Origin: an uncultured Bacteroidales bacterium
GTDB taxonomy: Bacteria; Bacteroidota; Bacteroidia; Bacteroidales; FEN-979
Assembly: GCA_903877385.1 (NCBI GenBank)
Contig: CAIRDP010000063.1
Coordinates: forward strand, 247,933-311,932
Length of the DNA stretch: 64,000 nt
Direction of reading: 5' to 3'
Below, piece after piece: positions 1-8,156 of the stretch. Both the position numbers and the translations under genes were made by a program. The notes below the pieces were generated by a model that was not told where the DNA came from, made no database searches, and worked only from the letters and a program-made list of their open reading frames with translations. Every line of letters begins with the position of its first letter. Position 1 is the first letter of the stretch.

Positions 1-735
1 TTTTTTGGCAAATTCAGGCTTGCCTACAAACCCGCTGATGTTAACCATACTGGTATGCTGCTCGACAGGTATGAGCCTCTGATTGAAATTCGGACCAAAG
101 AGAGCGACGATTCTCTGCCTTAGGTTTGCAGAAGGAAGCTGAAACATCACTTTTTCCTGGTTATACATTGTGAATGCAACATCGGGATGGACCAGGGCCA
201 CACGAAAAAATTCATCCAGTATATATTTTAATTCCGATGTGTTTGATTTCAGGAAATTCCTCCGGGCCGGCACATTAAAGAAAAGGTTCTTCACCTGTAT
301 GCTTGTTCCGTTCGGACTGCTTACAGGTTTGTGGGATTTCACTTCCGAACCTTCAATGATAAGCCGGGTCCCTATTTCATCTTCAAATTTCTTTGTTTTA
401 AGCTCGACCTGGGAAACGGAAGCTATTGAAGCCAGGGCTTCTCCGCGGAAACCAAGGGTACGGATTGAGAGGAGGTCGTTTGCGGTTTGGATTTTTGAGG
501 TGGCATGCCGTTCAAAACACATCCTGGCGTCCCTTTCCGACATCCCGCATCCATTGTCAATAACCTGGATAAGAGTTTTACCGGCATCCTTGATAACCAG
601 TTTGACTTCAGTTGCCCCGGCATCGATGGTGTTTTCGAGCAATTCCTTTACAGCCGAGGCAGGCCTTTGCACGACCTCCCCCGCAGCAATCTGGTTTGCA
701 ACTGATTCAGGAAGCATCCTGATTATATCCGGCAT
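1..735 (-). CDS. mutL: DNA mismatch repair protein MutL, N-terminal part (runs off window)
   Basis: Reverse-strand reading frame that starts at 735 and is still open at the window edge, so only about 245 residues are visible. The start encodes [20 protein letters not shown], the conserved MutL opening, followed by the GHKL ATPase motifs [14 protein letters not shown] (ATP/Mg-binding Asn and Asp) and a DNGCG-type stretch. The visible end reads [13 protein letters not shown] then [11 protein letters not shown], typical of the second half of the MutL ATPase domain. MutL couples MutS mismatch recognition to strand removal. It is a housekeeping gene with no evident link to the pigment-like locus. 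Divergent from the GroES-like gene, with a candidate -7 element in between. Very secure. Confidence 0.96.
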   Translation of the reverse strand, partial: MPDIIRMLPESVANQIAAGEVVQRPASAVKELLENTIDAGATEVKLVIKDAGKTLIQVIDNGCGMSERDARMCFERHATSKIQTANDLLSIRTLGFRGEALASIASVSQVELKTKKFEDEIGTRLIIEGSEVKSHKPVSSPNGTSIQVKNLFFNVPARRNFLKSNTSELKYILDEFFRVALVHPDVAFTMYNQEKVMFQLPSANLRQRIVALFGPNFNQRLIPVEQHTSMVNISGFVGKPEFAKK

Positions 736-772
736 AGTATGATGGTGTAAAGACGATAGCTGATTACCCTTG

Positions 773-780
773 CAAAATTA
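773..780 (-). promoter_or_regulatory. Candidate -7 element for mutL
   Basis: On the minus strand the bases read TAATTTTG, matching the Bacteroidota -7 consensus TAnnTTTG about 38 bases upstream of the mutL start. No good TTTG -33 element was seen at the right spacing, so support is moderate. Confidence 0.35.
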
Positions 781-822
781 CCATTTTTTCGATGCCTGAG
801 CCCCGATTTCAGAGATTAAGAC

Positions 823-830
823 TACCTTTG
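823..830 (+). promoter_or_regulatory. Candidate -7 element for the GroES-like gene
   Basis: TACCTTTG fits the Bacteroidota -7 consensus TAnnTTTG and lies 19 bases before the ATG at 850. No clear -33 TTTG at 17-23 bases upstream. Confidence 0.45.
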
Positions 831-849
831 GAATAGAATATTTTCATCC

Positions 850-1227
850 ATGAATGACACTGATGCCAAGTTGAAAAAACTGATTGTGGTTGGCGACAGG
901 GTTTTAATCAAACCCAAGAAGATGTCCAATAAGTCAAAGGCTGGTTTGTTCCTTCCACCGGGATACCAGGAAAAGGAAGAGATTCAAACAGGTTTTGTTG
1001 TTAAGACAGGCCCCGGGTATCCTGTTCCATTACCATCAGAGGAAAATGAAAGCTGGAAAAAGAATGAAGAAATAGTAAGATACATACCACTCCAAGCGAA
1101 GGAAGGGGATCTCGCAATTTTCCTGCAGAAAGGCGCCATTGAAATAATTTTCAATGACGAGAAATATTTTATTGTGTCTCAGAATTCCATCTTACTCCTC
1201 GAAAGAGATGAGGAAATCTTTGGCTAA
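850..1227 (+). CDS. GroES-family (Cpn10-like) protein
   Basis: A 125-residue protein with the Cpn10 signature near the N-terminus (VVGDRVLIKPKK, residues about 14-25), followed by a segment like the mobile loop (SKAGLFLPPG) and a later GDLAIFLQKGAIEI stretch matching the core beta barrel. It is longer than GroES (about 95 residues) because of a charged insert around residues 60-80. Such stand-alone GroES-like paralogues, away from groEL, are common in Bacteroidota; whether they cap GroEL is not shown by the sequence. Its stop overlaps by 4 bases the stop of the convergent membrane-protein gene. The family is fairly clear; the role is not. Confidence 0.8.
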   Translation: MNDTDAKLKKLIVVGDRVLIKPKKMSNKSKAGLFLPPGYQEKEEIQTGFVVKTGPGYPVPLPSEENESWKKNEEIVRYIPLQAKEGDLAIFLQKGAIEIIFNDEKYFIVSQNSILLLERDEEIFG

Positions 1228-1784
1228 AACCTTGACTTGTCAAGTACAGGAAATCTCATCTGTACCAGATAGAAGGCTCCATAGAAGACGGCGCTGAAAA
1301 ACGTTGTTCCAAGCACATCATTCATAAAGAATGAGAACCCGTAAGTTGTATCCCTGAAAAACACCAAACCTGCGATATAACACTCGATCAGGCCCGTGAA
1401 ATTTTTAGGATACAGGCTCATAGCCAGCCAGGAAGAGAAGTTTGTGATCAGGAAAAATATAATGGCCGAAGAAATCGAAGCCATTAATACTGATCCAACT
1501 GTAACTTTCTTCCGGATAGCCATACCCAGAACAACCGTAATGGCAAAACTAAGATAGACGGCAGGCATGTTTGCGTGCAGACCTATAATGAGATCGCTGA
1601 TGAACATCGCGGCGACCGGAATGGCGAAAGCATATTGCTTTCTGTCGAAATAGGTACCTGCAAACAAAGCCATAGCCGCGATCGGTGTAAAGTTCGGCCA
1701 ATGCGGCAGCAACCGTAACAAGGCTGCAGTAAGAATTACTGAAAAAACAACAATAAACCTAGGTGTAATAGATTTATATAGCAT
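1224..1784 (-). CDS. Multi-spanning membrane protein, DUF6580-type
   Basis: A 186-residue protein with about five hydrophobic segments (near residues 10-27, 30-42, 50-67, 72-90, 100-118 and 150-172). The pattern LLPHWPNFTPIAAMALFAG followed by a conserved SDLIIGLH resembles small uncharacterised membrane proteins distantly similar to ECF-transporter substrate-binding (S) components. It sits alone, convergent with the GroES-like gene and divergent from the amidohydrolase. The substrate cannot be read from the sequence. I recognise the family by pattern only. Confidence 0.75.
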   Translation of the reverse strand: MLYKSITPRFIVVFSVILTAALLRLLPHWPNFTPIAAMALFAGTYFDRKQYAFAIPVAAMFISDLIIGLHANMPAVYLSFAITVVLGMAIRKKVTVGSVLMASISSAIIFFLITNFSSWLAMSLYPKNFTGLIECYIAGLVFFRDTTYGFSFFMNDVLGTTFFSAVFYGAFYLVQMRFPVLDKSRF

Positions 1785-1807
1785 TAATATATCGTGTTAT
1801 TATCTTA

Positions 1808-1839
1808 CAAAAATATGAAATCATTTGTATTAAAGTCAA
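1808..1839 (-). promoter_or_regulatory. Promoter of the DUF6580-type gene
   Basis: Minus strand carries TTG at 1839-1837 and TATTTTTG at 1815-1808, separated by 21 bases, a good match to the Bacteroidota -33/-7 arrangement. Predicted start of transcription is near 1802, giving a leader of about 18 bases. Confidence 0.45.
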
Positions 1840-1860
1840 GTTTTCCCAAAAATTGTTTTT

Positions 1861-1868
1861 TACATTTG
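1861..1868 (+). promoter_or_regulatory. Candidate -7 element for the amidohydrolase gene
   Basis: TACATTTG matches TAnnTTTG 31 bases before the ATG at 1900. The -33 region is not convincing. Confidence 0.4.
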
Positions 1869-1899
1869 AATACTGTTATCAGATTCAGACTATTGGCTT

Positions 1900-3546
1900 A
1901 TGAAAAAAAAGTTATTAACACTCAGTATACCTGTCTTTTTCCTGTTTAATTCCTGCAACCTGATGAAAACCAATTGCGAATTAATTTTATATAATGCAAG
2001 GATTTATACCGTCGATTCGGTTTTCACCATTTCGGAGGCGATGGCTGTTAAAAACGGGAAGATACTTGCCAGCGGTTCAACTAAAGACATTCTATCCCGT
2101 TTCAGCTCCGGAAAGATGATGGATGCTAAAGGTAAGCCGGTGTTTCCCGGGTTTATCGACGCTCATTGTCATTTTTACGGATATGCCCTGAACTTCAGGC
2201 ATATCGTCCTGAACGGATGCACCTCTTTTGACGAAGTGCTGGGCAGGCTGGGAAGTTCAGCGAAATACCAGCCCGGCGACTGGATCGTGGGAAGGGGATG
2301 GGACCATAACCTCTGGAAGGACAAGGTTTTCCCCGACCGCAGGAAACTGGATGAACTTTACCCTGATAACCCGGTGGTGCTGACCAGGATCGACGGCCAT
2401 GTCGTGCTTGCAAACAGCAAAGCCCTGCAAATTGCGGGAATTGATATCCGCAGTTCATTTAATACAAGTGAGGTTGAAGTAAAACAGGGCAGGCTTACAG
2501 GGATACTCAGTGAGAATGCAGCTGATCATATGAGGAATGCCATCCCCAAACCCGGGAAGGAAGAATTGATACAACTGCTGAAAAGGGCGAGGGAGAACTG
2601 TTTTTCGGTGGGACTGACTACAGTGAGCGATGCCGGCCTGGAGGCTGAAACTGTCGGCCTGTTCGATGATCTGTCATCGGGCCCTGATTCCGCGGGTATG
2701 ATCCGCATCTACGCAATGCTGAATCCGAATGCCGGGAACATTGAAAAGTATATCAGCAAAGGGCCTTACCATACTCCTCGTTTGATGGTAACTTCAGTCA
2801 AAGTCTATTCCGATGGCAGCCTGGGCAGCCGCACTGCGCTGATGAAACAAACATATACCGATATGCCGTGCCAGCATGGAATACAGCTGATTTCACCGGA
2901 TTCTCTAAGGAAGATCTGCAAACTCTGCCTCGAACACGGATACCAGGTCAACACCCATGCCATCGGAGACTCGGCAAATAAAATGGTCCTTGATGTTTAT
3001 GGAGATTGCCTTAAAGAACAAAATGATCTCCGCTGGAGAATAGAACATTGCCAGGTAGTCGATCCTGACGACTTGCATAAATTCAGGGAATATTCCATAA
3101 TCCCTTCGGTGCAGGCAACACATGCGACTTCCGACATGGCGTGGGCCGGGGAGAGGCTTGGGGCCGAAAGGATCAAATGGGCCTATGCCTATAAAAACCT
3201 GATGAAACAGAACGGATGGCTTGCCAATGGAACCGACTTCCCGATTGAAAATATTTCTCCCCTTTACACATTTTATGCAGCAGTAGCCCGCAAGGATCTT
3301 AAAGGAAGGCCCGAAGGAGGCTTCCAGGCTGAAAACGCACTGAGCAGGGAAGAAGCCCTCAGGTCCATTACAATCTGGGCTGCAATGGCCGATTTTTGGG
3401 AAAACGAGACAGGCAGCCTTGAGCCGGGAAAAAATGCCGATTTTGTGATCCTTGGCAGGGATATCATGAAAATCGCCGAAACTGAGATCCCCTCAACTGA
3501 AGTTTTATCCACTTACCTTTCGGGGAAAGAGGTTTATAAAAAATAA
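1900..3546 (+). CDS. Amidohydrolase family lipoprotein (YtcJ-like)
   Basis: A 548-residue metal-dependent hydrolase of the amidohydrolase-3/YtcJ type. It begins with a lipoprotein signal (hydrophobic stretch then FNSC, Cys at about 19), so it should be anchored to a membrane on the outer side of the cytoplasm. Visible metal-site motifs are DAHCHF (about residue 87), a VYSDGSLGSR strand, NTHAIGDSA and RIEHCQ histidines, and a late NGTDFPIE aspartate. The C-terminal EPGKNADFVIL stretch is the usual end of the beta-sandwich domain. YtcJ-like proteins hydrolyse imides or amides, but the substrate is unknown. Stand-alone gene followed by a shared terminator; not obviously part of the biosynthetic locus. 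Confidence 0.88.
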   Translation: MKKKLLTLSIPVFFLFNSCNLMKTNCELILYNARIYTVDSVFTISEAMAVKNGKILASGSTKDILSRFSSGKMMDAKGKPVFPGFIDAHCHFYGYALNFRHIVLNGCTSFDEVLGRLGSSAKYQPGDWIVGRGWDHNLWKDKVFPDRRKLDELYPDNPVVLTRIDGHVVLANSKALQIAGIDIRSSFNTSEVEVKQGRLTGILSENAADHMRNAIPKPGKEELIQLLKRARENCFSVGLTTVSDAGLEAETVGLFDDLSSGPDSAGMIRIYAMLNPNAGNIEKYISKGPYHTPRLMVTSVKVYSDGSLGSRTALMKQTYTDMPCQHGIQLISPDSLRKICKLCLEHGYQVNTHAIGDSANKMVLDVYGDCLKEQNDLRWRIEHCQVVDPDDLHKFREYSIIPSVQATHATSDMAWAGERLGAERIKWAYAYKNLMKQNGWLANGTDFPIENISPLYTFYAAVARKDLKGRPEGGFQAENALSREEALRSITIWAAMADFWENETGSLEPGKNADFVILGRDIMKIAETEIPSTEVLSTYLSGKEVYKK

Positions 3547-3577
3547 AAAAGCCGCCTCCATGAGCGGCAGCCTTTTT
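3545..3577. terminator. Bidirectional intrinsic terminator
   Basis: GCCGC (3551-3555) pairs with GCGGC (3564-3568) around an 8-base loop, flanked by an A-run on the left and a T-run on the right. It can serve both convergent genes; the minus-strand version has the tighter T-run directly after the stem. Confidence 0.75.
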
Positions 3578-3598
3578 ATTTTTTCTTTACAGCTAACC

Positions 3599-4231
3599 CT
3601 ATTTCAATTCCTTACAAATAAATTTACCAAGGGATTTGCCTGCAGATTCATACGCCTGCGAAACACGTAAACCTGCATCATAGGTTTCCTTACTTACAGG
3701 AGCCCCTCCAACCGACATACGGGTGGTGCTTCCTTTACCGCTGTTTTCAATAGTGGCAATTACCTTCTCAGGGGCTTTGGATTCAACGATGTCAATCCTG
3801 AGGTCGACTTCGGATGCTTTAGACCCTACAATGGCTTCAACACCCTGTTCAAGAAACTCGGTATGTACGATCATTGTATACAAGGCATCCGTTGCATTTT
3901 CCTTGACTTCCAGGTTGCAGGCATCGGCTTTGTTATTAAAGGATTCAGTAAAAGCAGGCGGGTAGCGTTCCGTTTGATCGCTTCTCCATTTAACAGCCCA
4001 TGCATCGCCGGCACCATCTTTTTTCTTATTACGGTCAGCCGTTGCATTTTTGATATATTCTTCTTCACTGTCGTATTTTCCAACTTTCATTTTTGAATAA
4101 TCGAACTGAAGGTTGATAACTTTCTGCCCCTTGAGGACCGACAAATTTCCGGATTTCAGTTTTTGGGAAAATAAATTGCTTCCTGCAAATACAAAAAAGC
4201 TCATCAGAAAAAGAATACCAATTTTTTTCAT
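3599..4231 (-). CDS. Secreted protein of unknown function
   Basis: A 210-residue protein with an N-terminal signal peptide (MKKIGILFLMSFFVFAG, ending at SLFSQ-like cleavage around residue 22). The mature part is charged, with no recognised catalytic motif. It has a lysine-rich stretch near residues 50-75 and an ATIENSGKGSTTRMSVGG segment. This is the style of Bacteroidota periplasmic proteins of unknown role. It has its own well-formed promoter, so it is probably not cotranscribed with the ligase gene upstream. Function not recognised. Confidence 0.75.
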   Translation of the reverse strand: MKKIGILFLMSFFVFAGSNLFSQKLKSGNLSVLKGQKVINLQFDYSKMKVGKYDSEEEYIKNATADRNKKKDGAGDAWAVKWRSDQTERYPPAFTESFNNKADACNLEVKENATDALYTMIVHTEFLEQGVEAIVGSKASEVDLRIDIVESKAPEKVIATIENSGKGSTTRMSVGGAPVSKETYDAGLRVSQAYESAGKSLGKFICKELK

Positions 4232-4271
4232 AGGAATATGGTTTTAGGTTCTTAACATCAGATTACTAAAG

Positions 4272-4303
4272 CAAAACTATAATACATAGCTGAATTTACC
4301 AAA
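4272..4303 (-). promoter_or_regulatory. Promoter of the secreted-protein gene
   Basis: Minus strand: TTTG at 4303-4300, a 20-base spacer, then TAGTTTTG at 4279-4272. This is a complete Bacteroidota -33/-7 promoter; transcription should begin near 4266, 35 bases before the start codon. Confidence 0.65.
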
Positions 4304-4332
4304 TAAACCAGAACCTTTAACACAGTGAAAAT

Positions 4333-5649
4333 TCAGGAATGGGGTGACTGATTCCTCCTGTCAATGAATTTTACAGCCTTGCGGTTGTTTGCAGGGAATT
4401 GAATTTTCGTAATTTCTTCCGGCCTCATGAACTTAACCTGGGGTGCGACCCTGAGTTTTGCCCTGAAATGATCTTTTATATCCTTTTCCAGTTCGGGGTT
4501 TTCATGAATGATCCCTGCGTTTATGATGATTTCATCAGTCCCGATATCATTCGTATACACTTCCACGTAATAATTCCTGATATATGGAATATTATCAAGA
4601 ATATCATAGAGAGCAGGGGGATAAAGTGTTGTTCCCTTTAATTTTATCATCTGTTTCCTGCGGCCGATCACCGGGCCAAGCCTCATGGTAGTCCTGCCGC
4701 AGGCACAGGGTTCAGTATAATGGAAACATACATCCCCAGTTTTAAATCTCAGCAGGGGTGTCCCCTCAACACCCAGCGTGGAAATTGTCACCTCTCCTGC
4801 CTGGTCTTCACCGACAGGCTTGTCGTTTTCGTCAAGGAATTCAACGATTATAAGTTCAGGGTGATGGTGCCCTCCGATTCCCTCATTGCATTCGGTAAAC
4901 GTGGTGGCCATTTCAGTTGAAGCATAGGTTGAATAGAGTTTCAGCGGCCACTTCTCAAGTATTTTCCTTCCCAGTGCATTCATACTAAGGTCCGAATTCC
5001 GCAGGGGCTCTCCGATACATACAGCTTTTTTAATGCTTGACGAACGGAAGTCGATACCGTTTTGCTCAGCGTAATCAATGACCTTGAGAATAAACGAGGG
5101 AACAACAACAATGGCATTCGGGCTGATACGTTTGATGGTATCCCACTGTAATTCAGGGATGCCGTTTCCCACTCTCACTATTGAAGCACCAAGCCTCCTG
5201 ATCCCCAGAAAATATGCCATCCCTGCCATAAACCTCCGGTCAAGGGTGGTCATGAGCTGGTAGGTGTCGTCGGCAGAACCATCGGCACAGGTAAAAGAAA
5301 CAGCTTCATTATAGGCAAGGCGGTCCAGGTCGCTATTGGTCATAGCCACAGTCACCGGGTCGCCCATGGTCCCCGAAGTTGTGATATAATCAATGATCCC
5401 GTTCCGGGGGACACAAATAAAGTCATCATTAAACTGCTGCAAATGGGTTTTATCGGTAACCGGGATATGAACCAGGTCTTCAAGATGGCGGATCTTAAGT
5501 ATATCAATTGAATGTTCGCTGAACATTCTCCTGTAAAAAGCCGAATGGGCCGCCAGGTAAGACAATAAACCACCAAGAGCTTTTTCCTGGAATTTTTTTA
5601 TCTCGGGCAGAGATTTACGCTCAATCTCAGGAAAAAAAGATTTATTCAT
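4333..5649 (-). CDS. PaaK/CapK-like AMP-dependent acyl ligase (aryl starter activation)
   Basis: A 438-residue member of the adenylate-forming phenylacetate-CoA-ligase-like family. Seen are the phosphate-binding loop TTSGTMGDP (residues 90-98), the adenine/carboxylate motif YSTYASTEMATT (about 235-246), LLRFKTGDVC with the ribose-contacting Asp, and the hinge GPVIGRRKQMIKLKG. The C-terminal domain carries the late swivel segment. A Cys pair (EPCACG) matches the structural Cys seen in this family. In aryl-polyene and flexirubin loci a ligase of this sort activates the aryl acid (4-coumarate or 4-hydroxybenzoate) and loads it on CoA or ACP. That role fits here because an ammonia-lyase lies in the same locus. 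It is the last gene of the 20.5-4.3 kb unit. The exact acceptor is inferred. Confidence 0.85.
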   Translation of the reverse strand: MNKSFFPEIERKSLPEIKKFQEKALGGLLSYLAAHSAFYRRMFSEHSIDILKIRHLEDLVHIPVTDKTHLQQFNDDFICVPRNGIIDYITTSGTMGDPVTVAMTNSDLDRLAYNEAVSFTCADGSADDTYQLMTTLDRRFMAGMAYFLGIRRLGASIVRVGNGIPELQWDTIKRISPNAIVVVPSFILKVIDYAEQNGIDFRSSSIKKAVCIGEPLRNSDLSMNALGRKILEKWPLKLYSTYASTEMATTFTECNEGIGGHHHPELIIVEFLDENDKPVGEDQAGEVTISTLGVEGTPLLRFKTGDVCFHYTEPCACGRTTMRLGPVIGRRKQMIKLKGTTLYPPALYDILDNIPYIRNYYVEVYTNDIGTDEIIINAGIIHENPELEKDIKDHFRAKLRVAPQVKFMRPEEITKIQFPANNRKAVKFIDRRNQSPHS

Positions 5650-5665
5650 CAGTAATAGAAACGAA

Positions 5666-6382
5666 CTAGAATTTAAATCCTATAAGTACCCTCATAGTGG
5701 TAACATCCACCTGGTATTTTGGGTTATCGTCATAATTATAGGTGTACTTCATTTTACCCCAGTTATACTGGAAGGCAAATAAGATCACCCTGTACCTGAT
5801 ACCCAGGCTCACTTCATTGAGTGCGAGGTTCATTCCCCACATGCTGTTATACCAGGAAGCGCTGGCATTGATCTTGTACGACAGGTCTATCATCAGGTGG
5901 TCGATCGGGTTTATGGTTAATAAGGGGCCGAACTTCTGTCCACCGAAGTAATACCAGTAATCCATTTTCTTTGAAGCACTGGAATTGGCAGGAAGGGTCT
6001 GGTCTGTCGGATTGAAAGATATTGCGAAGAATGTAGCATCAATCCCTGCCCTCAGGTGATTACCGGCGAATGCAGGGCCAAGGTAAATCAGAAAGCCAAA
6101 CTCCAGGGCGCCACCGAACTTTGCCTGGTTGAATTTTATTGTATCCTTGCTGCCCTGGTAAGGATAAATATTACTGTGCTGGTTGGCAAATTCCCCCATT
6201 GGGAAGGACCCTCCGAACTTCATATAAAAACCGCTGTTGATATGATTTTTCATTTCCTTTTGCTGAAATTCAGGCTGCTGGGTCTGTGTCTGGGCAGGCT
6301 GCTGTGTCTGGGGAGGCTGATCCTGGGAATAGGCCAAGCCTGCAAGAAATAAAAATGTTAAAGAAAGAAGATATGTTCTCAT
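5666..6382 (-). CDS. Outer-membrane beta-barrel protein with Gln/Pro-rich N-terminus
   Basis: I place the start at 6382 because MRTYLLSLTFLFLAGLAYSQ is a clean signal peptide; an upstream ATG at 6439 would overlap the ACP gene. The product is about 238 residues. After the signal comes a low-complexity stretch of QPPQTQQPAQTQ, then alternating hydrophobic strands (HLRAGIDATFFAIS, LMIDLSYKINASASW, VSLGIRYRVILFAFQYNW) and a C-terminal VLIGFKF ending in Phe, as in OmpA- or OprW-like eight-stranded barrels. It lies in the biosynthetic unit between the ACP and the ligase, so it may help place the pigment-like product in the outer membrane. That role is inferred. Confidence 0.72.
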   Translation of the reverse strand: MRTYLLSLTFLFLAGLAYSQDQPPQTQQPAQTQTQQPEFQQKEMKNHINSGFYMKFGGSFPMGEFANQHSNIYPYQGSKDTIKFNQAKFGGALEFGFLIYLGPAFAGNHLRAGIDATFFAISFNPTDQTLPANSSASKKMDYWYYFGGQKFGPLLTINPIDHLMIDLSYKINASASWYNSMWGMNLALNEVSLGIRYRVILFAFQYNWGKMKYTYNYDDNPKYQVDVTTMRVLIGFKF

Positions 6383-6421
6383 AGTATTGTGTTTTACTTT
6401 GTGTTTTTGTTGTGAATGATA

Positions 6422-6429
6422 CAAATATA
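6422..6429 (-). promoter_or_regulatory. Internal candidate -7 element before the barrel gene
   Basis: Minus strand TATATTTG fits TAnnTTTG 40 bases before the start at 6382 and lies just past the ACP stop. It may give extra expression of the barrel and ligase genes. The -33 region is weak. Confidence 0.35.
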
Positions 6430-6435
6430 CAAATT

Positions 6436-6720
6436 TCATAATTTCTTTTCCTGTTCCGAAACAAGAAAATCCGCGATGCTGTTTATTGAACCGATTACCT
6501 GGCGTGCAAGGTTCTGGTCAGCTATCCTCAGATTATATTTACGCTGTATTGCCATGATGATCTCCAGGGCATCAACGGAATCCAGCGTCAGCACATTCTC
6601 GCCGCTGAACAAGGGTTTCCCGTTATCAATATCTTCAGGCCTGATACCTGTAATTCCAAGTGTTTCCATGATGAGATTCTTGATCTCAGTTCTCAATTCT
6701 TCCGTTGGTACCTGGTTCAT
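6436..6720 (-). CDS. Acyl carrier protein
   Basis: A 94-residue carrier protein with the phosphopantetheine attachment motif LDSVDALE, Ser at residue 48, and the usual helix pattern (IMAIQRKYNLRI after the motif). One of four ACPs in the locus. It lies directly after the BtrH-like acyltransferase gene (8-base gap), an arrangement that suggests the acyltransferase takes its acyl group from this carrier, as BtrH does from its own ACP in butirosin synthesis. That pairing is inferred from gene order. Confidence 0.9.
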   Translation of the reverse strand: MNQVPTEELRTEIKNLIMETLGITGIRPEDIDNGKPLFSGENVLTLDSVDALEIIMAIQRKYNLRIADQNLARQVIGSINSIADFLVSEQEKKL

Positions 6721-6728
6721 GTATTTTT

Positions 6729-7736
6729 TTATTTAATGGTTTTGGATAATCGTTTAAAAAATTCTTCTTCCTTATCAGCCCGCCCGTAAAGCAAGGTGCT
6801 CAGCTGCCTGAATTTTTCAGGTCCAAGGTCCCGGTTCTTCCCAATCCTGGCAGCAAAAAGCGACAGCTCCCTCCAGCCGTCTCCGATCTCCATAAGTTCC
6901 CTGGCCATATCTTTCAGCCCGGGATTGCCGATAATTTCAGAGGCCTGCTGCAGGAAAGTCGCGTACATGAAACGGAAGCCGGCTCCACCCGTTCCCTGGT
7001 CCTCCAGCAAAATATTGATTTTCATGACCTCGTGCGAGAGATGCTCTGTATCCCTTGCCAGTGAGGGCCAGTCGTTTATCTTTTTAGCGAACATCCGTAT
7101 ACCTTTTATTCCAAGAAACGGGATTGGCAGGTTTAACATATAAAAACACGCCTTTTTAATTCCTCTGCGGATGGCTTTTTCGTAATCAAATGAACGGGGC
7201 ACGAATTCAGGATAAAAGATAAAGCCTTTGGGCGACATGCTGCCTTGTGCGAACCTTGCTTTGTTCATTGAAGATACCGGAAGGTCGACTGGATTGGGGA
7301 AATATGAATCGCTTACTTTATAAACATCCCCTTCCTTGCCGATCACCACCAGGAAGTGAACGTTGATATGCACCCGTTCCCAGGATGGAACGTAATCAAG
7401 GTAAAACATGTCGACCTGTACGGCAGTGGGTACTCCTTTTGAAATCAGCAGGTCGAGGGCGGTCTGCCCGGCTTCGGGAGTTTTGAAATCCTTACTGTAA
7501 AATTTCACGCCCGTCCTTTTTTCAAGGTTTTTCCTCATCTGCCCGGGTTTGTTCCTCACAATGAAAGTGGGAAATGCAAAGGATTTCATTTTATGGAAAT
7601 ACGCAAAGAAAATCCCGCTGGAGATTCCGAATACCATTGGTTCGGTGATTTTCATCCCGGCATGGTTGAGTAAGGAAGTGATAGAGCCCGATTCGCAATG
7701 GGCAGCCATTTTGTGGTGATAGTTCCCTATGATCAT
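6729..7736 (-). CDS. BtrH-like acyltransferase, copy 1
   Basis: A 335-residue protein with the BtrH N-terminal cysteine-protease-like fold: HKMAAHCESGSITSLLNH places a candidate nucleophile Cys at residue 14 in an HCESG motif, and HINVHFLVVIGKEGDVYKVSD supplies the His and a downstream Asp. The C-terminal half is helical and matches a second domain found in these proteins (GTGGAGFRFMYATFLQQA). BtrH transfers an acyl group from ACP to an amino or hydroxyl acceptor. A second copy lies at 43599-44624 and shares the HCESG, PTAVQV and GTGGAGFR.MY motifs. Both copies are preceded by a small paralogous gene. Likely role: moving an ACP-bound chain to an acceptor. The acceptor is unknown. Confidence 0.82.
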   Translation of the reverse strand: MIIGNYHHKMAAHCESGSITSLLNHAGMKITEPMVFGISSGIFFAYFHKMKSFAFPTFIVRNKPGQMRKNLEKRTGVKFYSKDFKTPEAGQTALDLLISKGVPTAVQVDMFYLDYVPSWERVHINVHFLVVIGKEGDVYKVSDSYFPNPVDLPVSSMNKARFAQGSMSPKGFIFYPEFVPRSFDYEKAIRRGIKKACFYMLNLPIPFLGIKGIRMFAKKINDWPSLARDTEHLSHEVMKINILLEDQGTGGAGFRFMYATFLQQASEIIGNPGLKDMARELMEIGDGWRELSLFAARIGKNRDLGPEKFRQLSTLLYGRADKEEEFFKRLSKTIK

Positions 7737-7740
7737 TGGT

Positions 7741-8136
7741 TCATTTTCTGTTTCCTGACTGCCTTTTTATAATTTCCTCAACCGGAACATTGAACACGTT
7801 TGAATATTTTTTCATTGCATCATCCCTGATTTTTGAGAAATTACCCGGTTTGAGATGTTTCCTCACTACCCATTTCATTATGCCTGCACGTGCGGCAAGT
7901 TCCGAAACTGTAAGGTCTTCAAGAACCAAGTAATATTCAATTGCATTGATCTCGGCTTTTTCTATTTTAGACTGAAGATTTTTTTCAAGGTTGTTTCGTT
8001 TGAAAAAATAATCATCCAGGTAGTTGGCCGAAATAAAAGATCCTGTTTGCATGGCTTCATATTTCCCGTCTTCTTTTTCGACATACAAAATCACCTGTTG
8101 TTCAGGGCATTCCGAAAATCCGTCTTTTTCTTTCAT
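7741..8136 (-). CDS. Small helix-rich protein paired with BtrH-like copy 1
   Basis: A 131-residue protein without a family name that I know. The C-terminal half (LTVSELAARAGIMKWVVRKHL... then VFNVPVEEIIKRQ) has the shape of a small helix-turn-helix or helical bundle, and the N-terminal half has alternating strands (QVILYVEKEDGKYEAM). The protein at 44635-45039 is a divergent paralogue: both have an IxYY helix in the middle, a MKWVVRKHL/LWRVKLHCM-type helix, and an end in FNV/FNI-x-V-x-x-hydrophobic. Both genes directly precede a BtrH-like gene (4- and 10-base gaps). It may be a partner or substrate-docking subunit of the acyltransferase or a small DNA-binding protein; the coupling argues for the former. 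Confidence 0.7.
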   Translation of the reverse strand: MKEKDGFSECPEQQVILYVEKEDGKYEAMQTGSFISANYLDDYFFKRNNLEKNLQSKIEKAEINAIEYYLVLEDLTVSELAARAGIMKWVVRKHLKPGNFSKIRDDAMKKYSNVFNVPVEEIIKRQSGNRK

Positions 8137-8156
8137 TGAATCTCCCGCTTTGAAGC

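Noticed and set aside
1..735. Small frames on both strands at the left edge (for example 170-742 +)
   Set aside because: They are antisense or out of frame to the clear mutL frame that runs off the window.
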